Assembly (NCBI GenBank): GCA_027604685.1
Contig: JADHYX010000258.1
Span: 1 to 30,977 of the forward strand
Direction of reading: 5' to 3'
DNA: 30,977 nt
Origin: Lobulomyces angularis
Lineage: Eukaryota; Chytridiomycota; Chytridiomycetes; Lobulomycetales; Lobulomycetaceae
Every line of letters begins with the position of its first letter. Positions within the stretch are counted from its first letter, which is position 1. Made by a program: the position numbers and the translations under genes. This document shows positions 21,078 to 30,977 of this stretch, piece after piece. The notes under the pieces were generated by a model. It was not told the DNA's origin and searched no databases. It worked only from the letters and a program-made list of their open reading frames with translations.

Positions 21078-24000
21078 ATGGATTTGAAATTGGTTAGCTT
21101 AACTTTAACCCGAATTGGTGAAAAGGTAGTTTACTCATACCAAGTTGTTTAAAAAATTTTTTTATTTAAATCCTACCAGCTCCCGGCTAATTCTGGTTTG
21201 CCTTGTTTTGTTTTGGAAAATGATGCGTTATTTGTGCAAAATGTTACATCAATTGTTAACTTGGCTCCATATCGGATTAATCATGTTCTAAACTCCTTAA
21301 CCACTTTATTAGATTCGTTTTCTAAGGTAATTTTTTATCAGCTTGCATTTTATTCATTTAAATAATTTTTTAAGGGTAAACAGTCATCTTTTAGTCAAAA
21401 AGATGTGAATAGCTCCTCTCCAGGAGTTTTTAATCTGGACGACAATTCAATATCAATTGAAATTTTACAATCACAACTATTTGTTTTAAGGCTGATGGGA
21501 TTTTGTTTGGCAATTTATTGGAGAAGTTTTCGGGACAAGTCTAATAAAAAGTATCTTACATCTAATTTTAAATTATTTTATTGATTACCTAAACAGAGCA
21601 GAAAGGATAGAAAAGAGTAAATTGAGCTTTTTAACACAACCTTTTGTAGGGTCAGCAGATTTCACTGCAGACCAGTCATTAAGTGAATTTCCGGATCCAC
21701 CACCATTGGATGAGCACCTTAGTAAAAACGTTATTGCATCAATTACAAAATATTTTCACACAACAGTATCTACGATGAATGCAGATTTTGTAACACACTC
21801 CTTTTCTTCATTTTCAACTGGAAATTATTCAGACTATATTGGAGCCATTCCAATTAGTAATATTTGTGGACCTAATTCTTCAGTAGCTGCTAATACTACA
21901 AATTTAGCAGCCTTTTATTTAAATCCCTGCAATAAAATGGATGTGGATGATCCAAATGAAGCAGATAATTATGACGAACTTTACGAATATTTTCCTTCTA
22001 ATGTAGAAGTTTTATCACAGTTAGCAAAATCTGCTGGAAGAGTAATGTTTTTTTTAAGTTCAAGTAACTGGCCAGTTGTATTTCAAAGAATCAGATTAAA
22101 GTTATTCCATATAAGTCAGTGGTTAGCAAATGACAAAGGCGCTGACTCTGCTACACAAGTCAGCGGAGATTATGGTGATTTTACTGAATTTCGATTTATT
22201 GAATGGTGCAATTTAAATAAACTGCGTCTAGGAATGGTGTTAGCAGGTAGTTTTCTTTAAGCGTTTATTTATTATTTTAGAGTTATGCAATGTTACTCGA
22301 ACATTTCCTAAAAGAGCAATGTTTATCACTGCCATTGTTCTCAGAAGAGCAATTTGGAACTTTATTGAAACATATCCTGCTGATTTTGCCGCTTTAATTC
22401 AATCCCAAAAGCGAATGGATGGTATTATTATGCTAACTTCGACTGTTAATCGTTATTATTTTTTATTAGGAAATCCAGATATACTTTTTGAAATATTTTA
22501 CAGCTCTGCAGACTCACATAGAAAAAAAATTTTGTACTGGCCTTTACAAACTTTGTTGTTAATTTTATGCCCTGATATCCTTAGTTCCATTGGTGCTTCC
22601 CATTCCAATAATATACCACTTGTTTTAGCCGCAAACAAAAATGTTGAAATTGCAAAAAAGTTTTTTGAAAACTTGAAAAAAAGTTTTAAAATTTCAAAAT
22701 TTGTGGATATCTCAATTTTTTGTTTGGTTGAGATTTGTAAAGCTTCAACGTTTTGTCCAAAAAATGATGGTATGGCACTGCGCATGATCATACCTAATAT
22801 GGAAACTGAATTGAAGGTTAGTAGTAGCTACAATGTTATTAACTATTTTTTTCACTTAGGAGAGATTGTTTGATCAGAACAGAACTGTGAATCAAATGGA
22901 AAAAACTGATGAGAATATTTTGGATATAAAGGTTTTAAACGATGCACTTACTGCTCTCTACAGATTGAATCCATTTACAACATTAAGAACTCTTGTCCCT
23001 TTTTTATTGGAATGGTCAGCCCCTGTTGTCTTCAAGGTTCTTTTGGTAAAATGTGGTTATACCATAGTTAGCGAGGTATTTTAATCTTATAAGTATTCTT
23101 TAATTAACTTTTTCTTCAGATAAATTTTTCTTGGAATCCCGCGATGGATGCAAGCTTGGCACAACCAATTAGGCAGTTGTTTTTGGTATCCTATAAAAAA
23201 AAAATTTTTAATTTTTTGGTGAAATAGGAAAATATTACAAAAGATAACTTAACTCAAGCAAAACTGCCATCAAATGCTAACAAAAAAATATCATTTGGAA
23301 GAAAAAATGATAAAAAATCGCATATCGAGGACACATACGATCGCCTTGAAGTTATCGCAAATGTATTAAAAATATGGTGTTGCCGCCCTTTACTTGCTGT
23401 TGCGGTATTAATATTATATAATTAAATTTCATTTTAGTTTTAATTCTTTTTTTCCACTTTTTAAAAATTTAGAAAGATACCACTATCATTGGAGCTGAGG
23501 AGTTAAGATTGCTACTAGCTGGTATATCAAGTTGTTTAAGTGATCCTATCCGAACCATTCGAGAAAAAGCCTCTGAAGCAATATTGGTACCAACAAAAAA
23601 ATCAATTTTTTTGTTCTATTTAACTTTGAATGCAGAAAATCTTTGAACCTGAATTTGTAAAACGATGGGATGGAAGCATAAAGGACTGGCGTTTTGATGA
23701 TGTATCTGATATTGAAATTTCTGATTCTTCTTTGGGACAGTGCATGAAAGTTTACTGGAAAATTAGCTCTCAAGTTCTTTTATCCATTTCAAAGCAATTA
23801 ATGGAAATAAAAGGAGACCTACTGGACCCTCAGGCACTTTCACCTTTTTTTGCTAAGCCATTGATGTTATTAGTTGTATGAAAAAATAAATAAAATAAAA
23901 ATTGCATATAATTTTTTTATATTTACAGGTGGAGTTATTAAAAAAAAGAAATGAATTTTTGAGATCCCGTATTGCTTCTTTCAAAGGTGTGGGAACTATT

Positions 24001-27000
24001 GCAGCTGCTCTTGGCATTGTATCATACATTCCTGAGAGGTTAATTGAGACAAACATTATTTTTTTAAAAAAGTTATCAGATTTGGTGCTTCAGTTTCCCT
24101 TGAAATGGCTTTACTAATATTCATTTGTTGCTCTGACCTTGAGATATCAAATACTGCGACATATTGTTTAGGTTGCTTTTGTGAATTTTATTAAACTAAT
24201 GTTATTAGGTTTAATGATGGATGAAGCTGAGTTGACAGGGGAAGCTAAATCCTCAGAAAGCAATCTTGCGGAGTTGAACACTAATCAAGAATTTGGCGGA
24301 AATGATGCAGATTCTTCTAAAAGAACAGGTTCAATATCTTCTGGAACCCCTGCGATGAGCACTGTTGCCGAAAATAGCTCCGTTTACCAAGAATTGAGGA
24401 AATTGAGCCAAGGGACAAATATTACTATATCTGGAGGACAAAAGGCTCAGCAAAAACGCATAAGGAAAATTTTAAGGTCAGTGAACAAAGCCACTGCTGG
24501 TAATATGGGTGCCTGGGAAGAAGTTTACAAACGCTGGAAAACTTTAAGTGTAATTCATAATACGCAAATGGCGTATTCTGGAAATAATGGGAATGACGAA
24601 GATCTGGATGCTACAAAAAGAAAAAAAGGATTTTTAAGCTATGGAAATATTAAGTCTCAATCTGAATTTGTGGAAGATAAAGGTGACTGGCAAAATTATA
24701 CAGGATTTCTAGCTGCACTTGGTGGAGTTTGTTTGAATGTACCAGCCTCGCAAAATCCGAACTCCTCCCTTACGACCTCACCAACGCTATCCACCTCCAA
24801 TTTGTCACCTTCTGTCCCACTTATCAGAAAGAGTTCAATGTCGAGCAACTTGACCAATACTGCACCTTCAAGGCGTCAATCTGCATTAAATAATTTACAA
24901 GATGCATCAAGTCCCTCTACTCCAAATTACTTAAATGGGGATTATTCCAACTGGAAAGGTTCAGCGGTAGGCAGTCAACTGATGGGGTATGTAAAAAGAA
25001 GATTTTAATTAAATTTTTGTTCTTTTCAAGGGCGTTTGCAAATTCGAATGAAAAAGTTGATACATTTTTAGCAGAGATGGTGGAATTAAGCATAGGGGAA
25101 AACGTGGTAGTTAGGGAAGCTGTTAAGGACCTATTAGGCAATGAGCTAAATAGCGGACTTTACGGTTCGTAAAAATCTAAAGTAATCAAAATATTGACTT
25201 TTTTAAAGGAATTTTGTTTAAGCACATCTCTAACCTTGTCGATAGGTTTTTTGTTACTGAGGGAGAAACGTTTAGTCACGAGAAAAATACGTTATTTGTT
25301 GAAAATTGTATATCTATTTTGAAGTTAATTTTGGAAAGAGCAGAAGAACTTTCGCCAGACCACTTATTTAAAGTAGATTTTGGTGGACTAATTTTAAGCT
25401 TTATCCAATACGTCAATCAGTTAGGAAAATTTAACCAAACCGTAACTGCTTTGCGCATAAAGGTAAAAATGTGTCAACTGGTGGAGGTCTTGGTTGGTAA
25501 AAAAGATACTGTTGGGTTGAGGCAAGAAATTAGATTAAGAAATAGATTGGTAGAAATTTTTTTGAGCTGGAATAGCGAGTTTAGTTTGGTAACATTTGCG
25601 GTTTTTTTCTTATTATGTAATTTTTTTTTTTTAGAATGAGGTATTAGATGTGAAGAATTTCAAATTGTACAGGGACTTAGATCTTGCCTGTATTAAGGTT
25701 ATGATACCGTTATTATCGGAGTTACCTTTGCAGCCGAGTAATGTAGAAAATTTGAAAGGAGAAAGTGGACCTTCCTCAGCACTGTCGAGTTTATTAGTTT
25801 TAGACCAAGATTTTGATAGCACTCCAGAAAAAGGGATTTTATTTAATAAGTATTTATCATTTTTTCTTAAAGTGCTACAGAAATGTAAAATGTCTGAGGT
25901 ATATACATAATTGAATTTCTTAATTTTGTTTACTGTTTCTTTCAAAGTCACATCAAATCCGAAATATTAATAATGAAAGAACTGAAAAAATTGCAGACAC
26001 TGTACAATATTATAGTTTATTAAAAAAACTATCTATTTTGGCTCTGTCTAATATGTTATCAGCAAACATTGAAATTGGCTTGAAATATTCTTTATCAATG
26101 GGTTATCATGAAGACTCAAAAACTAGAGCAGCATTTATGCAAGTTATGACTAATATCTTGAATCTAGGGTCATCAGAGCAATTCGCAAGGCTGGGAGAAG
26201 AGGGACTAGTTATTTTAGAACGCTATGAAAAGCTGTTGGATTTAATAATGGAGCAGGATTTAACTCTTGCTTTAGCTCTCTGCGAAGCAGCACCTGTTAC
26301 AGATATTGATGGAATTGCTCAAATGTTTTTAAAAGTATTTGAAGCGAAAGGAAAAAGTTTTAAGTTGCTTAAGGTTGTGGTTGAGAGTGAAGTTAATCAC
26401 ACCGATTCTCCGGCTAATCTTTTTAGAAGGAATAGTATGGCTACAAGACTGCTGACAAACTATGCTAAAGCAGAAGGAGCTGAATACCTGTTAGCAACTT
26501 TGAAACCACTAATGGAGGATTTAATTGATAGAAAATCCGACATTTCATTTGAAATGGACCCGACACGAATGGTATGAAAACTTAAGCTCGTACATTTTGA
26601 TTTTTTCTTGTAGGGTCCAAATGACGTTGCTGAAAATAATTTGAATAATTTAAAGTTGATTAGTCAAGGATTTTTAGATGCGATAATAGGAAACGTTTCA
26701 AACGTTCCCTTTAAAATTAGAGAAGTGTGCTCTTACATTTCGTATATAGTTGCTCAACGATTTCCTGATGCAAGGTAAAGTGCTTGTAAGGGGATTACTT
26801 AACTTTTTTTTAGAGTTGCTGCGGTTGGCGGTTTTATTTTTTTGCGATTTTTTTGTCCCGCTTTAGTAGCTCCAGAAACTACGGGACTTATTGGTAGTCA
26901 ATATGTGGTTTCCAAGGAACTCAGAAGAGGTATTGTATTACAAGTATAATTTTTTTTTTGATTCTTTTTTACTACAGGTCTCATATTAATAACGAAAGTG

Positions 27001-30000
27001 ATTCAAAATTTAGCAAATAATGTTTTATTTGGTATCAAAGAAAGTTTTATGGCTGGATTAAATGACGTGCTGCGTGAAAATATTGTACGAGTTCATAGTT
27101 ATTTGAGAGAAGTTTCGGTATGTGTTTACTTTGATTTCCAACAATTTAATTTGCTCCGTTTAGACAATTCCTAGCGATCATCTACAATTTCGTAGCCCAC
27201 CAGTCAACAATAAAATAGAAGAAGTGGAATTTATGAGATTACACCGGTATTTAACCCTTAATCTTGATAAAATGGAAAGGATTTTAGTAGGAGGGTCAAA
27301 GATTGAATCAGATGATCAAAAAAATGTTTTGCCGAGAAAAAAACTTTTTGCACAACTTTCCACATTACTTGCTAGGTTAGGATCACCTCCTGATTTACAA
27401 AAAATTGAAAGCAGTTTACAATCAAAAAGTATTGCGAGCGACAGTAGCACAAAAGGAATTATTTCTGCTTTGACAACTGGCAATTCCAAAAGTCAGTTTT
27501 ATACTGATTTTCTTACAAAAGTTGAAAATCGAAGTGGCTATATGAAATATGTGGGGAATCTGAGAAATCGAAAGGTTTTTTTTGAGGAAGGAGTTTCTAA
27601 GGTTTAAAAATTCATAAATTATAACTAGATAATAAAAATATTATATAGGAACGAAGACCAGTGCTCTATTACATTTGTCGAAGAGTCTTGCCTGGTTCAC
27701 TCGATATCGATATTTTTGTTTATTTTTTCATAATATCTTTGAAATCAGTGGCAAATAAGCCTTTCGATTTAGTAGTTGACTGCACTCAATTTTCTGGCGT
27801 AAACGGATGGGGTGATGACATTTTAAATCTTATGGAAAAAATTTTTCCTTTAAACTTTGAACAGAACTTGCAATGTCTCTATTTTTATAATGTTAATTCC
27901 GCTTTTAGAAAGTATTCCAAAAAACTTGCAAAATTTTTGAAAGATCAACGGAAAATCTTTCTGAATAATTTACAAGAATTTACAGAATTTATTGGGGAGG
28001 TGAATCTTCCAAAATCGACTCTATCTTTAGAAAGAGACGCTACTGCGGTGTCTCCTGTAACTAGGTTATTTAATTACAGAGACCATATTCCAGTCATATT
28101 TAAGATTTCAAATGAAATAGTCCAAGTCGTCACTTTAAAACCATCTGACATTTTAGGAACTCAGGCAATACTGAATGACATTTGGCACTTGAGTGAAATA
28201 GAAGACGCTTCGATTTCTACACGGAGTAGCAATGACAATGAGTTTGTTGTAAGATATGTGGAAAAAATTTCCTCCTATAAGCTCACATCCAGTAGTAATA
28301 CATCAGTTTCTACAGCAATTTTTTCGTCACCTAAACGCGACTTAATAATTCAAATGTTAAAAGCTGCTAAACTTCGTTTTCAGTCCTCGAGACAACAAAA
28401 TTTTTTAGCTGATCGCCGCCATCTATCTCCTTCTGATGTTCCAGGTACAGATAATATTATCAGTGTGATTTAAAGTTTTAGGTACCTTGTTAAACATGGC
28501 GATGCTTAACCTTGGCAGTAATGATGCGAATTTAAGAGTTGCCTCCTACAACCTTTTAGTGGGATTAAGTTCCAGTTTTAATTTTGAATTAGCGAACAAG
28601 CTTTTGATAACAAAGGGTATGAAAGTTGTAGAATATCTTGAAAATTAATTTTCATTTTTTAGGTTTATGCATTCCTGCAAACAATCAGCATTTTGTTGTA
28701 TATATAAGCAAAGGATTAGCTGTTACTTCACAGCATTTAACCTTAGAGTTTTTAATTGAATGCTGCATAGGATTTATGAAGTCTAGTAAAGAATTAAAAC
28801 ACTATTGTCTTGAATATATGGCCCCTTGGCTTCCAAACTTATCAAATTATTGCCGCTCAGGAATGTTGCTAAATTCTCCTACCAATGATGTACAGCAACA
28901 GAAATTAAAGGAGGTTATCAGATTATTGATAGAGATTACAATTAAAGAAACTGAGGTAGATTTTTGTTATATATCTTTAGCATTAAAACTTAATTTTTAC
29001 ATAGATGTATCCGTTAATACAGTCCAATATTTGGCAGTCGCTGGGGGAGATAGAGGAGATTGTTCCTTTGGTACTGGAATTGTTTATTCAGAGTGCAGTC
29101 GAAGGAGGAGTTGGTTCATCTACTGCAGAAGTTGCTGCTAATACTGTCATTACATTGGCTTCAGTTAATCTACATCACATCCCTGGAAAAATCATATCGC
29201 GGTTAAGAAGAATTATTTCTAGCACATCTCAGCACCCAACTGCATCCTTAGTAGATCATCCGGCGATGGGAGAAATTGCAGTTTTATTAAGATTTATTTT
29301 AATGCTTTCTTTTAACAACAACTTGAATGTTACTCAATTTTTGCCAGAATTATGGCATATTGGTAATGTTATTTTATTTACCTTAGTTTTTAATGTCATT
29401 TTAGTTTCGATTTTGATTGGTGTTGGATCACCATTGATTCGCAGCTCGATTCATGTAATTGTTGTAAATATTGTTCATTCTTTATGCACTAGAGACTTAA
29501 GTGAGATGCATTTAAATACGCTAAAAGTTTTGCTGACGAGTTTATCGGAACCAAAGATGTGTTTACTTTTTGGGACTTCAGTTGGTGGAGACACTAGTGA
29601 AGTTTTTTTGCTCAATTCAGATTCTGTGTCCAAAATAAACCAACGCGAAATACCATTATCAAGTGTTGAAATGGTTTTAAATTGTTTATTGGATGTGATA
29701 TCGTTCGGAACTTCAGACCCAGGTTTGAAAAATATTATATTTTCAATTTAGGTGATGTATTTTTAGAAATATCGGCTATTTGGAAATCCAGATGGATGTC
29801 TCTTATTGCAAGTACTGCATTTCAATACAATCCTGCCATCCAGCCTAGAGCATTCATGGCTCTCGGGTGTTTGGCACAAAATGATGTCGACAATGACTTA
29901 CTTTATCAGGTTCTTGTAGCCTTAAGAGGAGCCCTTACTTTATTTGAAGACAATGATTGTGGTCTTATAGTTTCAATAGTAATGTCGCTGTGTAACATAG

Positions 30001-30977
30001 TAGGGGGATTGACACTTGATTCTATTTTTCTGAAGCCCATGTTTTGGTTGGCTTTTTCTCTGGTTCAAATTGGTCATGTCCCTATTTTTCACGCATCTCT
30101 GTCATTACTTCAAGTTGTAATAAAAAGGTTGGATGAACTTGGTGCTTTTCAGGATGAAGGTGTTTCCAACTTGTTGATGAAAATAAGGAGCCCCTTTACC
30201 GAAATCTTGGGCCAATTGGACTCAACTGTTGGAATTCATTTTCAAACTGACGTATCATTCGCTATTTCAATTAACTTAATGAAAGGCTTAAGACATAAAA
30301 CTACAAAATCTGTTACGAACGATGTGTTAACATTGTTGCTTGAATTATCTGGAAAGCATTGTGGTTCACTCAAAGTGGGACTTGACAGATTGGGATATAT
30401 TATTCCTTTATTACCATCATCTGATAAAATTAAGAATTTATTTTGGTTTGCTGGTATTCACGACTCGGAAGCCGATATTTATTTAATGAATGGTAATAAT
30501 AATACGACCTGGAATCGACATAAGCGGTTGTTGGAGTGCATTGCTGATGATGTAACCATTTCAACTTTGACTATTTGCACTATGGCAACAATGTTGGAAT
30601 ATTCTGAAAATGAATCAGAGATGATTTTTATTTATGGATTTTTGGCAGAAGCAGCACAAATTATTCCTGATGCATTTATTTTAATGTAAAATGATTGTTT
30701 TTATTTATTTTTTTATTAATATTTTATAGATCGGAGTCTATACTCCCGCGTATGTCTCAAGTGGTGACTAATAATCAAAATTCACAGATTTTGGATTCTA
30801 TACAATCAATTTTAAAAACAGTTGTTTCTTTAACTCCAGAAAGTATTCCAAGTGCAGGCTCTAGAACTTCTGTGACATCTGTAAATAGATCTAATTCAAA
30901 ACCAAACGATTTACATAACCAGAACCTGAATCAAGGTAAAGATTATGTTACATATTATATTAAAAAAAAAAAAAAAA
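21078..30977 (+). CDS. NF1: Neurofibromin (Ras GTPase-activating protein), 3'-truncated
   Basis: A single large gene from ATG 21078 (MDLKLVSLTLTRIGEK) that runs off the window. The first exons are 21078-21125, 21180-21326, 21375-21550, 21597-22246 and 22281 onward, joined in frame; the last complete exon ends at about 30935 with a GTAAAG donor. The N-terminal helical part matches neurofibromin in pattern (RRAIWNFIETYPADF, WPLQTLLLILCPDILSSI). The RasGAP domain spans about 26040-27115, the Sec14-like lipid-binding domain about 27540-28010, and the PH-like part about 28070-28400. HEAT-like helices follow to a Ser/Asn-rich C-terminal stretch. The encoded part is close in size to whole neurofibromins, so only the end is missing. 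Neurofibromin turns Ras off by stimulating GTP hydrolysis; yeast IRA1/IRA2 are relatives. A low-complexity Ser-rich insert at 24740-24960 is not typical of the core. Confidence 0.95.
26040..27115 (+). other. RasGAP domain of the neurofibromin gene
   Basis: The arginine-finger segment reads NLFRRNSMATRLLTNYAKAE, with the finger Arg at codon 26425-26427. The FLR motif (FIFLRFFCPALVAPE) has its FLR codons at 26839-26847. The closing helices include LITKVIQNLANNVLFG. Short introns interrupt it at about 26577, 26775, 26930 and 27120. Both catalytic Arg positions are kept, so the domain should be active on Ras-GTP. Confidence 0.93.
27540..28400 (+). other. Sec14-like and PH-like module of neurofibromin
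   Basis: After the exon ending near 27602, the next exon begins RPVLYYICRRVLPGSLDIDI and continues with KPFDLVVDCTQFSGVNGWGD and LQCLYFYNVNSAFRKYSKKL, the CRAL-TRIO pattern of neurofibromin. Next is a PH-like stretch (VTRLFNYRDHIPVIFKISNE, VVTLKPSDIL). In human neurofibromin this bipartite module binds glycerophospholipid. It helps separate this gene from other RasGAP families. Confidence 0.85.

Noticed and set aside
22498..22791. Minus-strand frame of 97 codons
   Set aside because: Antisense to a neurofibromin exon with clear family similarity.
25631..25951. Minus-strand frame of 106 codons
   Set aside because: Antisense to neurofibromin coding sequence.

Overview
The window looks like nuclear DNA of an AT-rich, intron-dense, early-diverging fungus or fungal relative. 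A Rozella-like cryptomycote would fit, but that is an inference from style and I cannot confirm it. Genes are closely packed on both strands and split by many short introns (about 35-60 bp) with GT...AG ends. Gene content is eukaryotic: neurofibromin, an ABCA transporter, a KIN1/MARK-like kinase and a GT8 glycosyltransferase. Both ends of the window are poly-A runs, which suggests a whole contig that broke at homopolymers.

Layout, left to right. (1) 427-1882, minus: an eight-exon gene resembling formin-binding protein 4 without its WW domains. (2) 1951-3952: a 2,002-bp DNA transposon with perfect 31-bp terminal inverted repeats and a TA target duplication. It carries a broken Fanzor gene, the eukaryotic relative of the RNA-guided nuclease TnpB, and ends in a structured non-coding tail. 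It sits just upstream of gene 1's start codon. (3) 3955-5121: no supported gene. (4) 5122-7323, minus: a 637-aa CAMK-type protein kinase with a UBA-like segment and a tail holding three copies of a basic phosphosite-like motif. (5) 8282-10935, plus: a 15-exon protein with an F-box-like N-terminus and ankyrin-like helices. (6) 11280 to about 12997, minus: a multi-pass membrane protein with three NPF endocytic motifs, one of them NPFxD. (7) 13767-15380, plus: a type II membrane GT8 (glycogenin-like) glycosyltransferase with a frame problem near its first intron. (8) 15919-19734, minus: a half-size ABCA transporter. (9) 21078 to the window end, plus: a neurofibromin with RasGAP, Sec14-like and PH-like parts, cut off close to its C-terminus.

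The genes do not form one pathway. Several touch signalling and membrane traffic (Ras down-regulation, polarity-type kinase, endocytic cargo, lipid transport, luminal glycosylation), but the clustering looks like ordinary genome packing. The most notable object is the Fanzor transposon. Its termini are pristine while its nuclease frame is broken, several breaks falling in homopolymer runs, so it is either a recently mobilised non-autonomous copy or an intact gene obscured by base-calling errors.
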